Positions 26,102-35,051 of a stretch of 57,414 nt of DNA are shown one piece after another. Every line of letters starts with the position of its first letter. Position 1 is the stretch's first letter. The translations under genes and the position numbers were made by a program. The notes beneath the pieces are model-generated. The model saw nothing but the letters and a program-made list of their open reading frames with translations, made no database searches and was not told where the DNA came from. This DNA comes from Stenoxybacter acetivorans DSM 19021 (lineage in GTDB: Bacteria; Pseudomonadota; Gammaproteobacteria; Burkholderiales; Neisseriaceae): positions 1 through 57,414 of the forward strand of contig NZ_JQKE01000013.1 in NCBI RefSeq assembly GCF_000745895.1, written 5' to 3'.

Positions 26102-28366
26102 CTACAACTGCTGATATTCCGATAACAACTGTTCCTGCATATTTAAAGGCGCATCACCGTCTGACAAAGCAACGCGCTGATAGCTGCCGTCTGCCTGCAT
26201 TTGCCAAGCACGCTGATTGTCGGACAATGCCAGAGTAAACGCTTCACGAATAATGCGTGCTTGTAAATCACGATTTTCAATCGGCACACAGGTTTCGATG
26301 CGTCGGAACAGATTGCGCCCCATCCAATCGGCACTGGCAATCCATAGCTTAATATTACCTTGATTTTCAAAATAAAATACGCGTGAATGCTCCAATAAAC
26401 GACCAATAATTGAACGCACACGAATATTTTCAGACAGCCCTTTCACGCCCGGGCGCAACACGCACATGCCGCGTACCACCAAATCAATGGATACGCCTGC
26501 TTGACTGGCCTCATACAAAGCATGAATCATGCTTGGCTCAACCAAGGAATTCATCTTCGCCATAATTCGGGCGGGTTTACCGGCTTTGGCGGCGGCTTGC
26601 TCATTGCGGATACTGTCAATCAGCATGGGATACAAGGTAAACGGGCTTTGGGTAATTTTACGCAAATGGCTCGGCTGCCCCAAACCGGTGATTTCCATAA
26701 AAATAGTATTGACATCAGCGGTAAGGTCTTCATCGGCGGTCATGAAACCGAAATCGGTATAGATACGCGAAGTGCCTTGATGATAATTGCCCGTACCCAA
26801 ATGGGCATAGCGTTTAAACTGCCCGTTTTCGCGGCGCACGATTAAAGCCATTTTGGCGTGCACTTTATAACCGAACACACCATACACCACATGCGCACCC
26901 ACTGCTTCCAGTTTACTTGCCCAAGCCACATTGGTTTCTTCATCAAACCGCGCCATGAGTTCCACCACCACCGTTACCTGCTTGCCGGAAGAAGCGGCTG
27001 CCATTAAGGCGGCAATTAAATCGGAATTGCTGCCGGTGCGGTAAATCGTCATTTTAATGGCGACCACTTGCGGATCAACGGCAGCTTGCTGAATCAGGCG
27101 CACAGTGGGTTCAAATGATTGGTAAGGGTGGTGCAGCAAGACATCTTGGCGGCGAATCACTTCACATAAGGCGCGATTATGCGTCAATTCCAATGGTGTA
27201 CCGGCGGCAAAGGGCAGGAATTTCAACTCGGGGCGGTTTATCATGTCCGGAACCGACATTAACCGCACCAAATTCACCGGTCCATTCACTCGATACAGGG
27301 CTTCTTGTCCCAATTGGAATTGCTGCAATAAAAATTGATAAATGCGCGGCGGACAATTTTCTGCCACTTCCAAACGCACACCTTCACCGTATTGACGGTC
27401 GCGCAGCTCATCTTGAATGGCCGTGCTTAAGTTTTCAATGTTTTCTTCGCCCACATTCAAATCACTGTTGCGGGTAATGCGGAATTGATAACACCCTTTC
27501 ACCACCATGCCGGTAAACAAAGTATGGACATGCGCATGTAAAATGGAAGACAAAAACACAAAACCGTCGTTGCCATCGCAAATTTCAGGCGGCAGTTTCA
27601 CCACGCGCGGCAAAATACGCGGTGCTTGCACAATTGCCATACCGCCGATTCGTCCAAACGCATCTTTGCCGTCTAACTCCACCGCAAAGTTAAGTGATTT
27701 ATTCAAAAGACGCGGAAACGGGTGTGATGGATCTAAGCCCAGCGGCGTGAGTATTGCCAGCAATTCCGATTGAAAATAATCCGCCACCCATTGCCGCTGC
27801 GCCTCGCTCCAAGAACGGCGCGGATAAAAATAAATACCCTTTTCCTGAAGTGCCGGAATTAAGTCTTCATTAAACAAGCGGTATTGTTCGGCAATGATTT
27901 TATGCGCTTCAGCAGACACTTTGCTGATGACTTCCGAGGGTAAATCACCGTTTGCCAGCGGTGTTTTCGGATGCAACCTTTGGGTTTGTCTGAGCCACGC
28001 CATGCGCACTTCAAAAAACTCATCAAGATTGGACGATACAATGCACAAAAACCGCAAACGCTCCAAAAGCGGAATACTGCTGTCTTGCGCTTGTGCCAAT
28101 ACACGGCTGTTAAACGCCAATAAACTTAATTCCCGGCACAGCAACGGCTGCTCAATACTGCCAAAATCAACGGCAGCTGCCGGCACCGGCGCAGAAATTT
28201 CAGCCGCCAATACCGATTCGGTTTCCGCAGCATCGGCTTCGCTGTTTTCCGAACTTGGCACAGACGGAATAAACAATGCAGACACACTTTCTGCTTTTAC
28301 TTGCCGTGCATACGCATCACTCAAAGGGTCCGGCTGCAAGACTAAAGGAGATTCTGATTCGTTCAT
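26102..28366 (-). CDS. ppk1: Polyphosphate kinase 1 with an N-terminal extension
   Basis: 754 residues, versus roughly 690 usual for Ppk1. The extra ~65 residues at the start are low-complexity (Ser, Glu, Ala, Pro), and the family proper begins at LLCRELSLLAFN. Catalytic histidine region VHAKMALIV and HLGTGNYHQGTSRIYTD; second HKD-like site EHSRVFYFEN. The enzyme polymerises the gamma phosphate of ATP into polyphosphate reversibly. A near-uptake sequence (TTTCAGGCTGTCTGAAA, 26063-26079) sits after the stop. An internal start is possible but I see no good site for one. Confidence 0.93.
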   Translation of the reverse strand: MNESESPLVLQPDPLSDAYARQVKAESVSALFIPSVPSSENSEADAAETESVLAAEISAPVPAAAVDFGSIEQPLLCRELSLLAFNSRVLAQAQDSSIPLLERLRFLCIVSSNLDEFFEVRMAWLRQTQRLHPKTPLANGDLPSEVISKVSAEAHKIIAEQYRLFNEDLIPALQEKGIYFYPRRSWSEAQRQWVADYFQSELLAILTPLGLDPSHPFPRLLNKSLNFAVELDGKDAFGRIGGMAIVQAPRILPRVVKLPPEICDGNDGFVFLSSILHAHVHTLFTGMVVKGCYQFRITRNSDLNVGEENIENLSTAIQDELRDRQYGEGVRLEVAENCPPRIYQFLLQQFQLGQEALYRVNGPVNLVRLMSVPDMINRPELKFLPFAAGTPLELTHNRALCEVIRRQDVLLHHPYQSFEPTVRLIQQAAVDPQVVAIKMTIYRTGSNSDLIAALMAAASSGKQVTVVVELMARFDEETNVAWASKLEAVGAHVVYGVFGYKVHAKMALIVRRENGQFKRYAHLGTGNYHQGTSRIYTDFGFMTADEDLTADVNTIFMEITGLGQPSHLRKITQSPFTLYPMLIDSIRNEQAAAKAGKPARIMAKMNSLVEPSMIHALYEASQAGVSIDLVVRGMCVLRPGVKGLSENIRVRSIIGRLLEHSRVFYFENQGNIKLWIASADWMGRNLFRRIETCVPIENRDLQARIIREAFTLALSDNQRAWQMQADGSYQRVALSDGDAPLNMQEQLLSEYQQL

Positions 28367-28459
28367 GTTCCGATTTCCTGTGGATTAAACACCGATGACA
28401 ATAGCATTAATGATGCGTCAACCAAGTATCAAGCGCGTATCGCGGTTTAATAACAGCCA

Positions 28460-28729
28460 CTATTGCGGCGGTGTATAGCCGCCAATTGACGCAGCACCTT
28501 CGCCGAAAAAATAATTTTCCATTTGCTGGGCGATGTATTCACGCGCCCGCACATCTGCCAGACTTAAGCGGTTTTCGTTAATCAGCATGGTTTGGTAACG
28601 CAGCCAACCATCCCACGCTTCTTGCGACACATTATCAAAAATACGTTTGCCCAAAGCATTGGGTAAAGGCGGAAATTTCATGCCCGGGGCTTCTTTGCCC
28701 AGTTTGACACATTGCACCATACGGCTCAT
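28460..28729 (-). CDS. yggX: Iron-trafficking / oxidative damage protection protein YggX
   Basis: 89 residues from the ATG at 28729 ([16 protein letters not shown]). It shows [18 protein letters not shown] and the conserved single cysteine near the N-terminus. YggX protects Fe-S clusters from oxidative damage. The longer start 13 codons upstream is not conserved. No strong ribosome-binding site is visible. Confidence 0.92.
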   Translation of the reverse strand: MSRMVQCVKLGKEAPGMKFPPLPNALGKRIFDNVSQEAWDGWLRYQTMLINENRLSLADVRAREYIAQQMENYFFGEGAASIGGYTPPQ

Positions 28730-28855
28730 GGAATAAACTTTCTTAATGTAGCGTGATAATTGAAGCATTGTATAGCGTAAAAAAACGAAAATCCAGCCAA
28801 ATACCGCTCACGCCGGCAAGCAATTTCCCCTGTATTTCAAGCAGTCTTGACCTTC

Positions 28856-28975
28856 TCCCCTTGTCTAAAGGCGTGGATTCCTGCGGCGTTTAGCTAACTC
28901 ACTTTAACGGGTTTCTGCTGCTGATTGCCCTACTGCGCAATTCACTTCACAAACGCTGACGATTTGCACAAGATA
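28856..28975 (+). repeat. Dispersed repeat, copy A (IS200/IS605 right-end-like)
   Basis: Shares CCCCTTGTCTAAAGGC (compare CCCCTGTCTAAAGGC in copy C), CCTGCGG, then AACTCACTT--GGGTTTCTG and CAATTCACTTCACA with copies B (36723-36812) and C (40983-41115). The hairpin AAC-CAC/GTG-GTT is degraded here. Confidence 0.6.
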
Positions 28976-29031
28976 AGGGTGTATCCAGTTGATTAATACG
29001 AAAGAAAAACCATCCATGTAAAAAATCACCT

Positions 29032-29084
29032 CGTTATTTACACTTTATCATCAAAATAAAAATAGCGTTCTCATACCTCATACG
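29032..29084 (+). repeat. Dispersed repeat, copy 2
   Basis: Inverted partner of positions 1-52. Core TTTACACTTTATCATCAAAA. Confidence 0.55.
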
Positions 29085-29165
29085 ATGTTGCTCTATGTAA
29101 GAAATTGGTGAAGTTTCCTTGTATTGTAATCATTAGATAGAACGGTTTAAGCGATCACCATTGTA

Positions 29166-29222
29166 ATGAATTTAGAAAATTTGCATCTGATCCATGTATT
29201 GAAAAACATTTCCCATGCGTGA
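29166..29222 (+). pseudogene. Possible truncated LysR-type regulator start
   Basis: A short ATG frame encoding MNLENLHLIHVLKNISHA followed by a stop. It resembles the first residues of LysR regulators (MNLxxLxxFxxVxxxxSxxxA). Nothing of the helix-turn-helix follows. It lies next to a complete LysR gene on the other strand. Confidence 0.3.
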
Positions 29223-29328
29223 GAGCGTCATTGGGGAGTGGGCTTAGGGTGAAGGCTTCCTGAATATTTCAACAATCCGGTGGTTTTGGCAGAAAACCCT
29301 GCTTCCACAATTAGCTAAACGCGGGAAG

Positions 29329-30249
29329 TCATGAATGCGCATTCTCAAGGTTACGGCGCACGCCGATTTCTTGTTGAATATAACGAATCAGTATTTTTGT
29401 CAGCGGTAAAAAAGGGGTATTTTTCATGCTCACCAAATAGTACGGAACACTTGGTATGGGTGGTAGATTTTGGAGTGCTTGGATTTTATCGCCGTAATGT
29501 AAAAATTGAGTAATGTCGCTAAAAAAGCAGGATAAACAATCGGTTGTACTCACCAAATCAGCCGCATGCCCTAATGAACCGGTGTAGCAAGACACTTTGA
29601 GTGTGATACCCGAATGCAACATTTTTTCATAAAATTCTTGATGCCAACCAATTTGAGACATTGGAAAAATCCATTGTTGTTCTTTAAGTTCGTCCATGGA
29701 TTGAGCGGTTAATGCAGGGTGATTTTTTCGGGCGAATATGGAATATTGCAAGGACATCAATTTTTCAAAATTAAATTCTAATTTGTGTTTAGCAGGATTG
29801 ATGGTACTGATACAAAAATCCAGATAACCTTCTTTCAGCTGATTGAGCATAGCACTGGACTGCCCCTCGTAAAGAGACACCGTTGATTGCGGGTAATCTT
29901 TCAGAAAACGCGATAAGGCCTTGGACACAATACTTTGGTAGAAACTGGAGCCAATGCCAATGCTGATATGACCTTTATATTTTTCAATTTCTTGTTTGAT
30001 CTCTTCCTCCGCAAGACTTAGCTCTTTCAAGATAATCGATATATGCCGAGAGAATTTTCTACCCTGTGCCGTTAAGCTCATGCCTGAAGCTGCTCGAGAA
30101 AATAATTGCACACCTAAGGACGCTTCTAAATTTTGGATATTGCGCGTCAAAACCGGTTGAGCAACATTCAATAACTTACTGGCAGAGCGGATGCTGCCGC
30201 ATTCTACGATGGCATGAAAGGTTTTGAGGTAGGCTATTTTTATTGTCAT
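29329..30249 (-). CDS. LysR-family transcriptional regulator
   Basis: 306 residues. N-terminal winged helix-turn-helix typical of LysR: TFHAIVECGSIRSASKLLNVAQPVLTR in two pieces, then IQNLEASLGVQLFSR. The C-terminal part is the periplasmic-binding-like effector domain. It is divergent from the transporter-porin-amidase-AbgB run, so it most likely controls that run in response to its substrate or product. A perfect 9-bp inverted repeat in the shared intergenic region (30404-30428) is a candidate binding site. Confidence 0.9.
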   Translation of the reverse strand: MTIKIAYLKTFHAIVECGSIRSASKLLNVAQPVLTRNIQNLEASLGVQLFSRAASGMSLTAQGRKFSRHISIILKELSLAEEEIKQEIEKYKGHISIGIGSSFYQSIVSKALSRFLKDYPQSTVSLYEGQSSAMLNQLKEGYLDFCISTINPAKHKLEFNFEKLMSLQYSIFARKNHPALTAQSMDELKEQQWIFPMSQIGWHQEFYEKMLHSGITLKVSCYTGSLGHAADLVSTTDCLSCFFSDITQFLHYGDKIQALQNLPPIPSVPYYLVSMKNTPFLPLTKILIRYIQQEIGVRRNLENAHS

Positions 30250-30403
30250 AAGTCAAGAAATCCAAAAAACAGTGGTTTGTCGGACAGGGATATTGTTTCA
30301 CCTTGATATTGCATTTCCCTGTTGCTTTATTTTAAATAATTTATATATTTCAGTTAGTTAATTAACAAATCAATGCAAATCAGCGTGTTCGTTATGTTTT
30401 AGG

Positions 30404-30428
30404 GTGATATTAGAAATAATAATATCAC
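30404..30428. promoter_or_regulatory. Candidate operator in the divergent promoter region
   Basis: GTGATATTA, 7-base spacer, TAATATCAC: a perfect inverted repeat between the LysR gene and the transporter gene. It contains the T-N11-A arrangement expected of LysR sites. Another dimeric regulator could also use it. Confidence 0.5.
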
Positions 30429-30534
30429 TTAATTTTGTCATCTTGTTACCTATCGTGCATAGCGTTAATTTTCACACCATAAGCACACACGTGCTTTGTT
30501 AATTTCTATATCAATAACGTAGGAGTATTAGCCG

Positions 30535-30612
30535 ATGTATGAAGAAATCAACACATGGTTTGAAGAGCTTTCAGGTGGCCTGAAATTTAATTACGGAGTT
30601 TTTATATGTTAA
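30535..30612 (+). CDS. 25-residue ORF overlapping the Dcu-type transporter gene
   Basis: Starts ATG at 30535 with AGGAG nine bases before it and runs MYEEINTWFEELSGGLK, then FNYGVFIC, stopping 4 bases inside the transporter gene (overlap 30606-30612). The ribosome-binding site is better than that of the transporter itself. It could be a leader peptide that couples translation, or a tiny membrane-associated partner. No homologue is known to me. Confidence 0.45.
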   Translation: MYEEINTWFEELSGGLKFNYGVFIC

Positions 30613-31925
30613 TGCTATTAATACAAGTTGCCATCATGGCCTTCTTTGTTATCTACGGTTTAAAAGCCGGTGGTGCCATGGGCGTGGGTATTTTTTCCAT
30701 GTTGGCATTGTTTGTGATGATTTTTGTCTTTAAATTGCCTCCCGGCGGGATTCCTTGGACAGCCATTATTATCATTTTATCCATCGCGATTGCAGGTGGT
30801 TTATTGGAGGCATCAGGAGGTTTAGATTATTTGGTTTACCAAGCCGGCCGTCTGATTCAAGCAAAACCGGAAGCCATTACTTTTGTAGCACCTTTGGTGG
30901 TATTTTTCTTCGTATTCGGTGTCGGCACGGCCAACATCGCCTTGGCGTTAGAGCCGGTGATTGCGCGCACTGCATTGCGTGCACGGGTCCGTCCTGAACG
31001 CCCCTTGGTGGCCACTGTTACTGCGGCCAATATGGGCTTGCTGGCTTCTCCTGCCGCATCCAGTGCCTTGACTGCGATTGCTTTATTGGGCGGTCATAAC
31101 TTTACCATTGGTCAATACATGGCCATTGTCTTGCCGTCCGGTGTTATCGCCACCATCGCACTGTCTGTTTTCATGTGCTTTGTGGGTAAAAAACTGACCG
31201 ATGAACCAAAATACCAAGAATTGCTGAAAGAAGGTAAATTGGAAGTGAATGTCGGCAATGCGCAAGAAAAACCGGTGTTCACCAAAAACCAAATTCTGTC
31301 TGTTGCTGTGTTTATGGGTGCTATTGCCTGTATTCTTACCTTGGGTTTATATGCACCGTTATTGCATGCCATTACCGCACCCTTGGCCAACGGCAAATAC
31401 ATTCCTTCTGCTCAAATCGTGATTATTTTCATGTTTATGGCTGCCGGCGGGATCATGTTCTTGACCAAAATCAGCCCCAATGCGGTGTTCAAAACCAAAA
31501 TTTTCACCGCCGCTGTTGCCGCCGCCGTTGCCGTATTAGGCCCGGGTTGGTTGGGTGCCACCATTTTCAATGCACCTGAAAATGCCGCCGTATTAAAAGA
31601 GAGCCTGGGCCATATCATTCAAGCCTATCCTTGGATTACCGTTGTGATTTGCGGCATTGTGGCAACATTCGTGATGTCTCAAACCGCCATCATCACCATC
31701 GTGTATCCCTTGGCATTGGGTTTAGGCGTACCTGCTCCTTTCTTGGCTGCCATGATTCAAGCAGTTAACGTGAACTACTTTATTCCCGCACAACCCACTT
31801 TATTGTTTGCTGAGGAAATTGATATTACCGGTACCACACAAAAATACCGTTTCTGGCTGCCGGGTGTATTTTCCTTAATTGTTTCTATTGCAGCGGGTTT
31901 GTTGATTTGGAAATTGTTCCTGTAA
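30606..31925 (+). CDS. DcuA/DcuB-type anaerobic C4-dicarboxylate transporter family protein
   Basis: 439 residues, about 11 hydrophobic segments. Typical family pattern: LLEASGGLDYLVYQAGRLI, RVRPERPLVATVTAANMGLLASPAAS, and near the C-terminus VMSQTAIITIVYPLALGLG. Dcu proteins exchange or take up fumarate, malate, aspartate and succinate. Located first in a run with a porin, an amidase and an AbgB-like hydrolase, it may instead carry the amide/amino-acid substrate or a released acid. Translation is probably coupled to the small ORF before it. Confidence 0.85.
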   Translation: MLMLLIQVAIMAFFVIYGLKAGGAMGVGIFSMLALFVMIFVFKLPPGGIPWTAIIIILSIAIAGGLLEASGGLDYLVYQAGRLIQAKPEAITFVAPLVVFFFVFGVGTANIALALEPVIARTALRARVRPERPLVATVTAANMGLLASPAASSALTAIALLGGHNFTIGQYMAIVLPSGVIATIALSVFMCFVGKKLTDEPKYQELLKEGKLEVNVGNAQEKPVFTKNQILSVAVFMGAIACILTLGLYAPLLHAITAPLANGKYIPSAQIVIIFMFMAAGGIMFLTKISPNAVFKTKIFTAAVAAAVAVLGPGWLGATIFNAPENAAVLKESLGHIIQAYPWITVVICGIVATFVMSQTAIITIVYPLALGLGVPAPFLAAMIQAVNVNYFIPAQPTLLFAEEIDITGTTQKYRFWLPGVFSLIVSIAAGLLIWKLFL

Positions 31926-32203
31926 TGAAATAGAAGCAATAAAGTTTTGAATTTAGTGTTGTAAAACAATGTAATACAGAAAGCTCAGACAACCTTTGAA
32001 TTAGGTGGGAATAAATGGTCCATCAATTAATATTGGTTATGATTTCTAACAATGAGGTTGTTCGATCTGCTTATTTTTAAAACATAAACACAGAAATGCT
32101 CAAAAATCCATAAACAAATAATCCATTCATCATGTTTTATTTAAGCGATGTGATTTATATGCTATCTGCGTAAGAAACAATTATTTTAATGAAAGATTTT
32201 AAA

Positions 32204-33349
32204 ATGAAAAAATTAATAATTACTTCCTTGAGCCTCTTGCCGATGATTGCTTCGGCTGAAGTGGTTTTATATGGTCAAATCCGCGCCGGTTATGAAGTGA
32301 ACGCCACAAAGTTCAGTAAAAGTACAGATACAGACAAAAGCTACCACAATGGTGTAGCAGACTGGAATTCCCGCATTGGTTTCAAGGGAGAAGAAGATTT
32401 GAATAATGGCTTGAAAGCCATTTGGCAGTATGAAACCAGAACCCCTGTAACCGGATCCGGCACTTCACCACGCGACAGCTTTATCGGCTTACAAAGTCCT
32501 TATGGTACATTCAAAGCCGGTTATGTCAGCAACTACCACCTCGCACCGATGGGCGGCAAAAACAGCCCCAATCAATTTTTATCCAGCAGTATCAACTCGG
32601 TATTGTCCATTGGTCGATTTGTACGCGGTGAGGCGCGTTATCACTCGATTCGTTATGATTCGCCGGATCTGTCCGGTTTCAGCGGAACTTTGCAATATTC
32701 GCCGCGTGATAATCGCGACGATACCCTGGATAGCCGCGTCAATAATCACAAAGGCAAAACTTCTGAAGTCCTTGCCGGTGGTATGAATTATCAAAATTCA
32801 GGCTATTTTATCCGTTACGGTATTGATTATTTGAAAAATAACAGCCCAGTTGACAGCGGTGCTGATGGTCAAATTCATCGTGCGGAAATCGGCTACGATG
32901 CCAATAATTTATTATTGGTGGGCGCTTATCAACGCGCCAAAAACTTTGATAAAGCATTTAATCCGGCATCTCCCTACGCGCGATACCTGTTCAGCAAAGC
33001 AGGTAAAGGCGCAGCTTCCGGCATCAGCACCCAAGAAGTGGCTGTAACCGCCGCATACAGAATAGGCAACATCGTACCAACCGTAACTTATGCACATGGC
33101 TGGGATGTGAAAACGACTTGCTCAAACACTGCCGACTGCGGTGGTTTAGAAAAAGGCAGCGCCATTAAAAACACCTCTTACAGCAAAGTTATTGTTGGTG
33201 CACAGTATCTCTTCTCAAAACGAACCTGGTTGTATGGACACGTTGCTTATTTAGAAGAAGGATTGGGTTTGAGTAAAGGTTATACCGGAAAATCCTTGGG
33301 CAAAGCGCGTACCGTTGGTTCAGCTGTGGGGCTGAGACATTTCTTCTGA
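32204..33349 (+). CDS. Gram-negative trimeric porin (Neisseria PorB-like)
   Basis: 381 residues from the ATG at 32204. Signal peptide MKKLIITSLSLLPMIASA, then mature EVVLYGQIRAGYE. Porin pattern: SRIGFKGEEDLNNGLKAIWQ, DSFIGLQSPYGTFKAG, and the terminal aromatic strand ...GLRHFF ending in Phe, as recognised by the Bam complex. It forms a 16-strand outer-membrane channel. An in-frame ATG five codons upstream is possible. Its place between transporter and amidase suggests a substrate-specific outer-membrane entry. Confidence 0.93.
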   Translation: MKKLIITSLSLLPMIASAEVVLYGQIRAGYEVNATKFSKSTDTDKSYHNGVADWNSRIGFKGEEDLNNGLKAIWQYETRTPVTGSGTSPRDSFIGLQSPYGTFKAGYVSNYHLAPMGGKNSPNQFLSSSINSVLSIGRFVRGEARYHSIRYDSPDLSGFSGTLQYSPRDNRDDTLDSRVNNHKGKTSEVLAGGMNYQNSGYFIRYGIDYLKNNSPVDSGADGQIHRAEIGYDANNLLLVGAYQRAKNFDKAFNPASPYARYLFSKAGKGAASGISTQEVAVTAAYRIGNIVPTVTYAHGWDVKTTCSNTADCGGLEKGSAIKNTSYSKVIVGAQYLFSKRTWLYGHVAYLEEGLGLSKGYTGKSLGKARTVGSAVGLRHFF

Positions 33350-33401
33350 TGATTGCTGTTTGATTCAATATAAATTTATTTATTTGATACAGGAGATGTA
33401 A

Positions 33402-34934
33402 ATGAAAAAAATAACTTTGGCTATGGTGGCAATAATGACATCATGTGTCGGACTTACCGGCTGTGCATCTAAACAGAAACAGCCATTCAAGTGGTCAGAA
33501 TCCACTATTGATGAACTGCATCAGGCATTTTCTCGTGGGAATATCAATTGTCGTGAAGTCGTCGAAGGCTATATTCGTCGTATTGATGCTCTGGATAAAA
33601 AAGGTCCGGGATTTAACAGCATCATAACCCTAAATCCTGATGCTCTGAACAGAGCTGCGGAACTGGATCGGCAAAAAGATAAAAGTATTCCACTCTGGTG
33701 TGTACCTGTCATTGTGAAAGACAACATCAATACAGCAGATATGCCCACCACTCTGGGGATGAAAGCACTGAAAAACAGCCGACCACCAGAAGATGCAGAT
33801 ATTGTAAAAAAACTCAAAAAAGAGGGCGCAATAATACTCGGCAAAGCCAATATGGATGAGCTCGCGATTTCTATGCTTGGGCTTTCATCCTCTGGCGGGC
33901 AGACCCTTAATGCTTATGTTTTGTCAAATGGCCCTGGGGGATCAAGCGGAGGTACGGCTACTGCGGTATCAGCAAGTTTCGCAATGGTTGGACTGGGCAC
34001 TGATACAGGTGGTTCAATCCGAATTCCCTCTGCCCTTGCAGGCCTGACCGGAATACGTCCAACTCGTGCACTGGCAGATTTGAATGGAGTAGCCCCGCTG
34101 TCAATTACCCAGGATACGGTTGGTCCTATGTGCCGTCAGGTAAAAGACTGTGCAAATATTCTTCGCTTTACTGAATTAAATTCAACGGCGGAACGGCAGA
34201 AGAATATTATGAATGCACTGAACAGTTCCGGATTGAAAGGTGCCCGTCTTGCGATGGTATCAGGGATGTTCCCCTCAAGAACAAAGGAGAATCAGGAATA
34301 CTGGGAAGTCATTGATGAAGCTATTGATGCCATCAAGCAGGCTGGTGCAACAGTTGATGTGGTTGAATTACCTGAACAGGATGAGATTCTGAATAAATAT
34401 ATGAGTCTCTCACGTTATGAAATCAAGTCTGGTCTGGATATGTATCTCCAAAGCTGGCCTTCTGATCAAGATAAACATCTGCGGAGCTATGACGAATTAC
34501 TTACGAGTAAGGGGTATACGCCAGAAATAGAAAAATGGCTGGTTTTATATAAAGAGAAAAGTGAAAACAGACTCAACGACCCAGACTGGAAAAAGAATAC
34601 GCAAGGGCGGCAGGTATTTGTCCGAAAACAAATCAGCAAGGTAATGGATGGAAAGGTTTCTTATGATGCACTCCTGTATCCTACATTAACACAGCTGAAT
34701 GTTCCCCTTGGGAATAATACTGAAGGCCGAAAAAATGTCAGTTTGAGCTCATTTTCAGGATTGCCGGCAGTTTCCTTCATGGCAGGAATGGCCGGAGGAA
34801 AAGAGCCTCAGCCTGTTGCACTCGAATTTTTGGGGCGAGCATTTTCAGAACCATTGCTGATTAATCTTGTTAGGGGATACGAAATGGTTCACCCGGTTCG
34901 TGTCGCCCCAGATCAGGCACCCGAACTACCCTAA
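33402..34934 (+). CDS. Lipoprotein amidase of the amidase-signature family
   Basis: 510 residues. Lipoprotein signal with lipobox LTGC21. The amidase signature triad is Lys106 (VIVKDN), cis-Ser181 (GPGGSSGG) and Ser205 (DTGGSIRIP), all present. Such enzymes cleave carboxamides or amide-linked acyl groups. The lipobox puts it on the outer face of a membrane, probably in the periplasm, where it could release an acid or amine for the transporter. Third-position codon use looks different from the neisserial neighbours, and I saw no uptake sequence in it, which suggests acquisition. GGAG precedes the ATG. Confidence 0.88.
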   Translation: MKKITLAMVAIMTSCVGLTGCASKQKQPFKWSESTIDELHQAFSRGNINCREVVEGYIRRIDALDKKGPGFNSIITLNPDALNRAAELDRQKDKSIPLWCVPVIVKDNINTADMPTTLGMKALKNSRPPEDADIVKKLKKEGAIILGKANMDELAISMLGLSSSGGQTLNAYVLSNGPGGSSGGTATAVSASFAMVGLGTDTGGSIRIPSALAGLTGIRPTRALADLNGVAPLSITQDTVGPMCRQVKDCANILRFTELNSTAERQKNIMNALNSSGLKGARLAMVSGMFPSRTKENQEYWEVIDEAIDAIKQAGATVDVVELPEQDEILNKYMSLSRYEIKSGLDMYLQSWPSDQDKHLRSYDELLTSKGYTPEIEKWLVLYKEKSENRLNDPDWKKNTQGRQVFVRKQISKVMDGKVSYDALLYPTLTQLNVPLGNNTEGRKNVSLSSFSGLPAVSFMAGMAGGKEPQPVALEFLGRAFSEPLLINLVRGYEMVHPVRVAPDQAPELP

Positions 34935-34945
34935 TAAATGTACAT

Positions 34946-34980
34946 ATATACCGCCTGGGTAGAATATTTCTGCGGTATAT
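34946..34980 (+). terminator. Hairpin after the amidase gene
   Basis: ATATACCGC pairs perfectly with GCGGTATAT across a 17-base loop, 12 bases after the amidase stop. There is no long T tract, so it may attenuate rather than end transcription into the AbgB-like gene. Confidence 0.45.
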
Positions 34981-35051
34981 TCATTAACAAAAATACCCTT
35001 AGACATTATTGAATATGGGTTCTTAGAGATAACCTTATAGGAGTACTTTCC

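Larger units (their letters stand above)
28730..29328. other. 600-bp intergenic stretch rich in repeats
   Basis: Contains IS605-end-like repeat copy A (28856-28975), dispersed repeat copy 2 (29032-29084), and a possible truncated LysR start (29166-29222). No intact gene. Confidence 0.6.
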
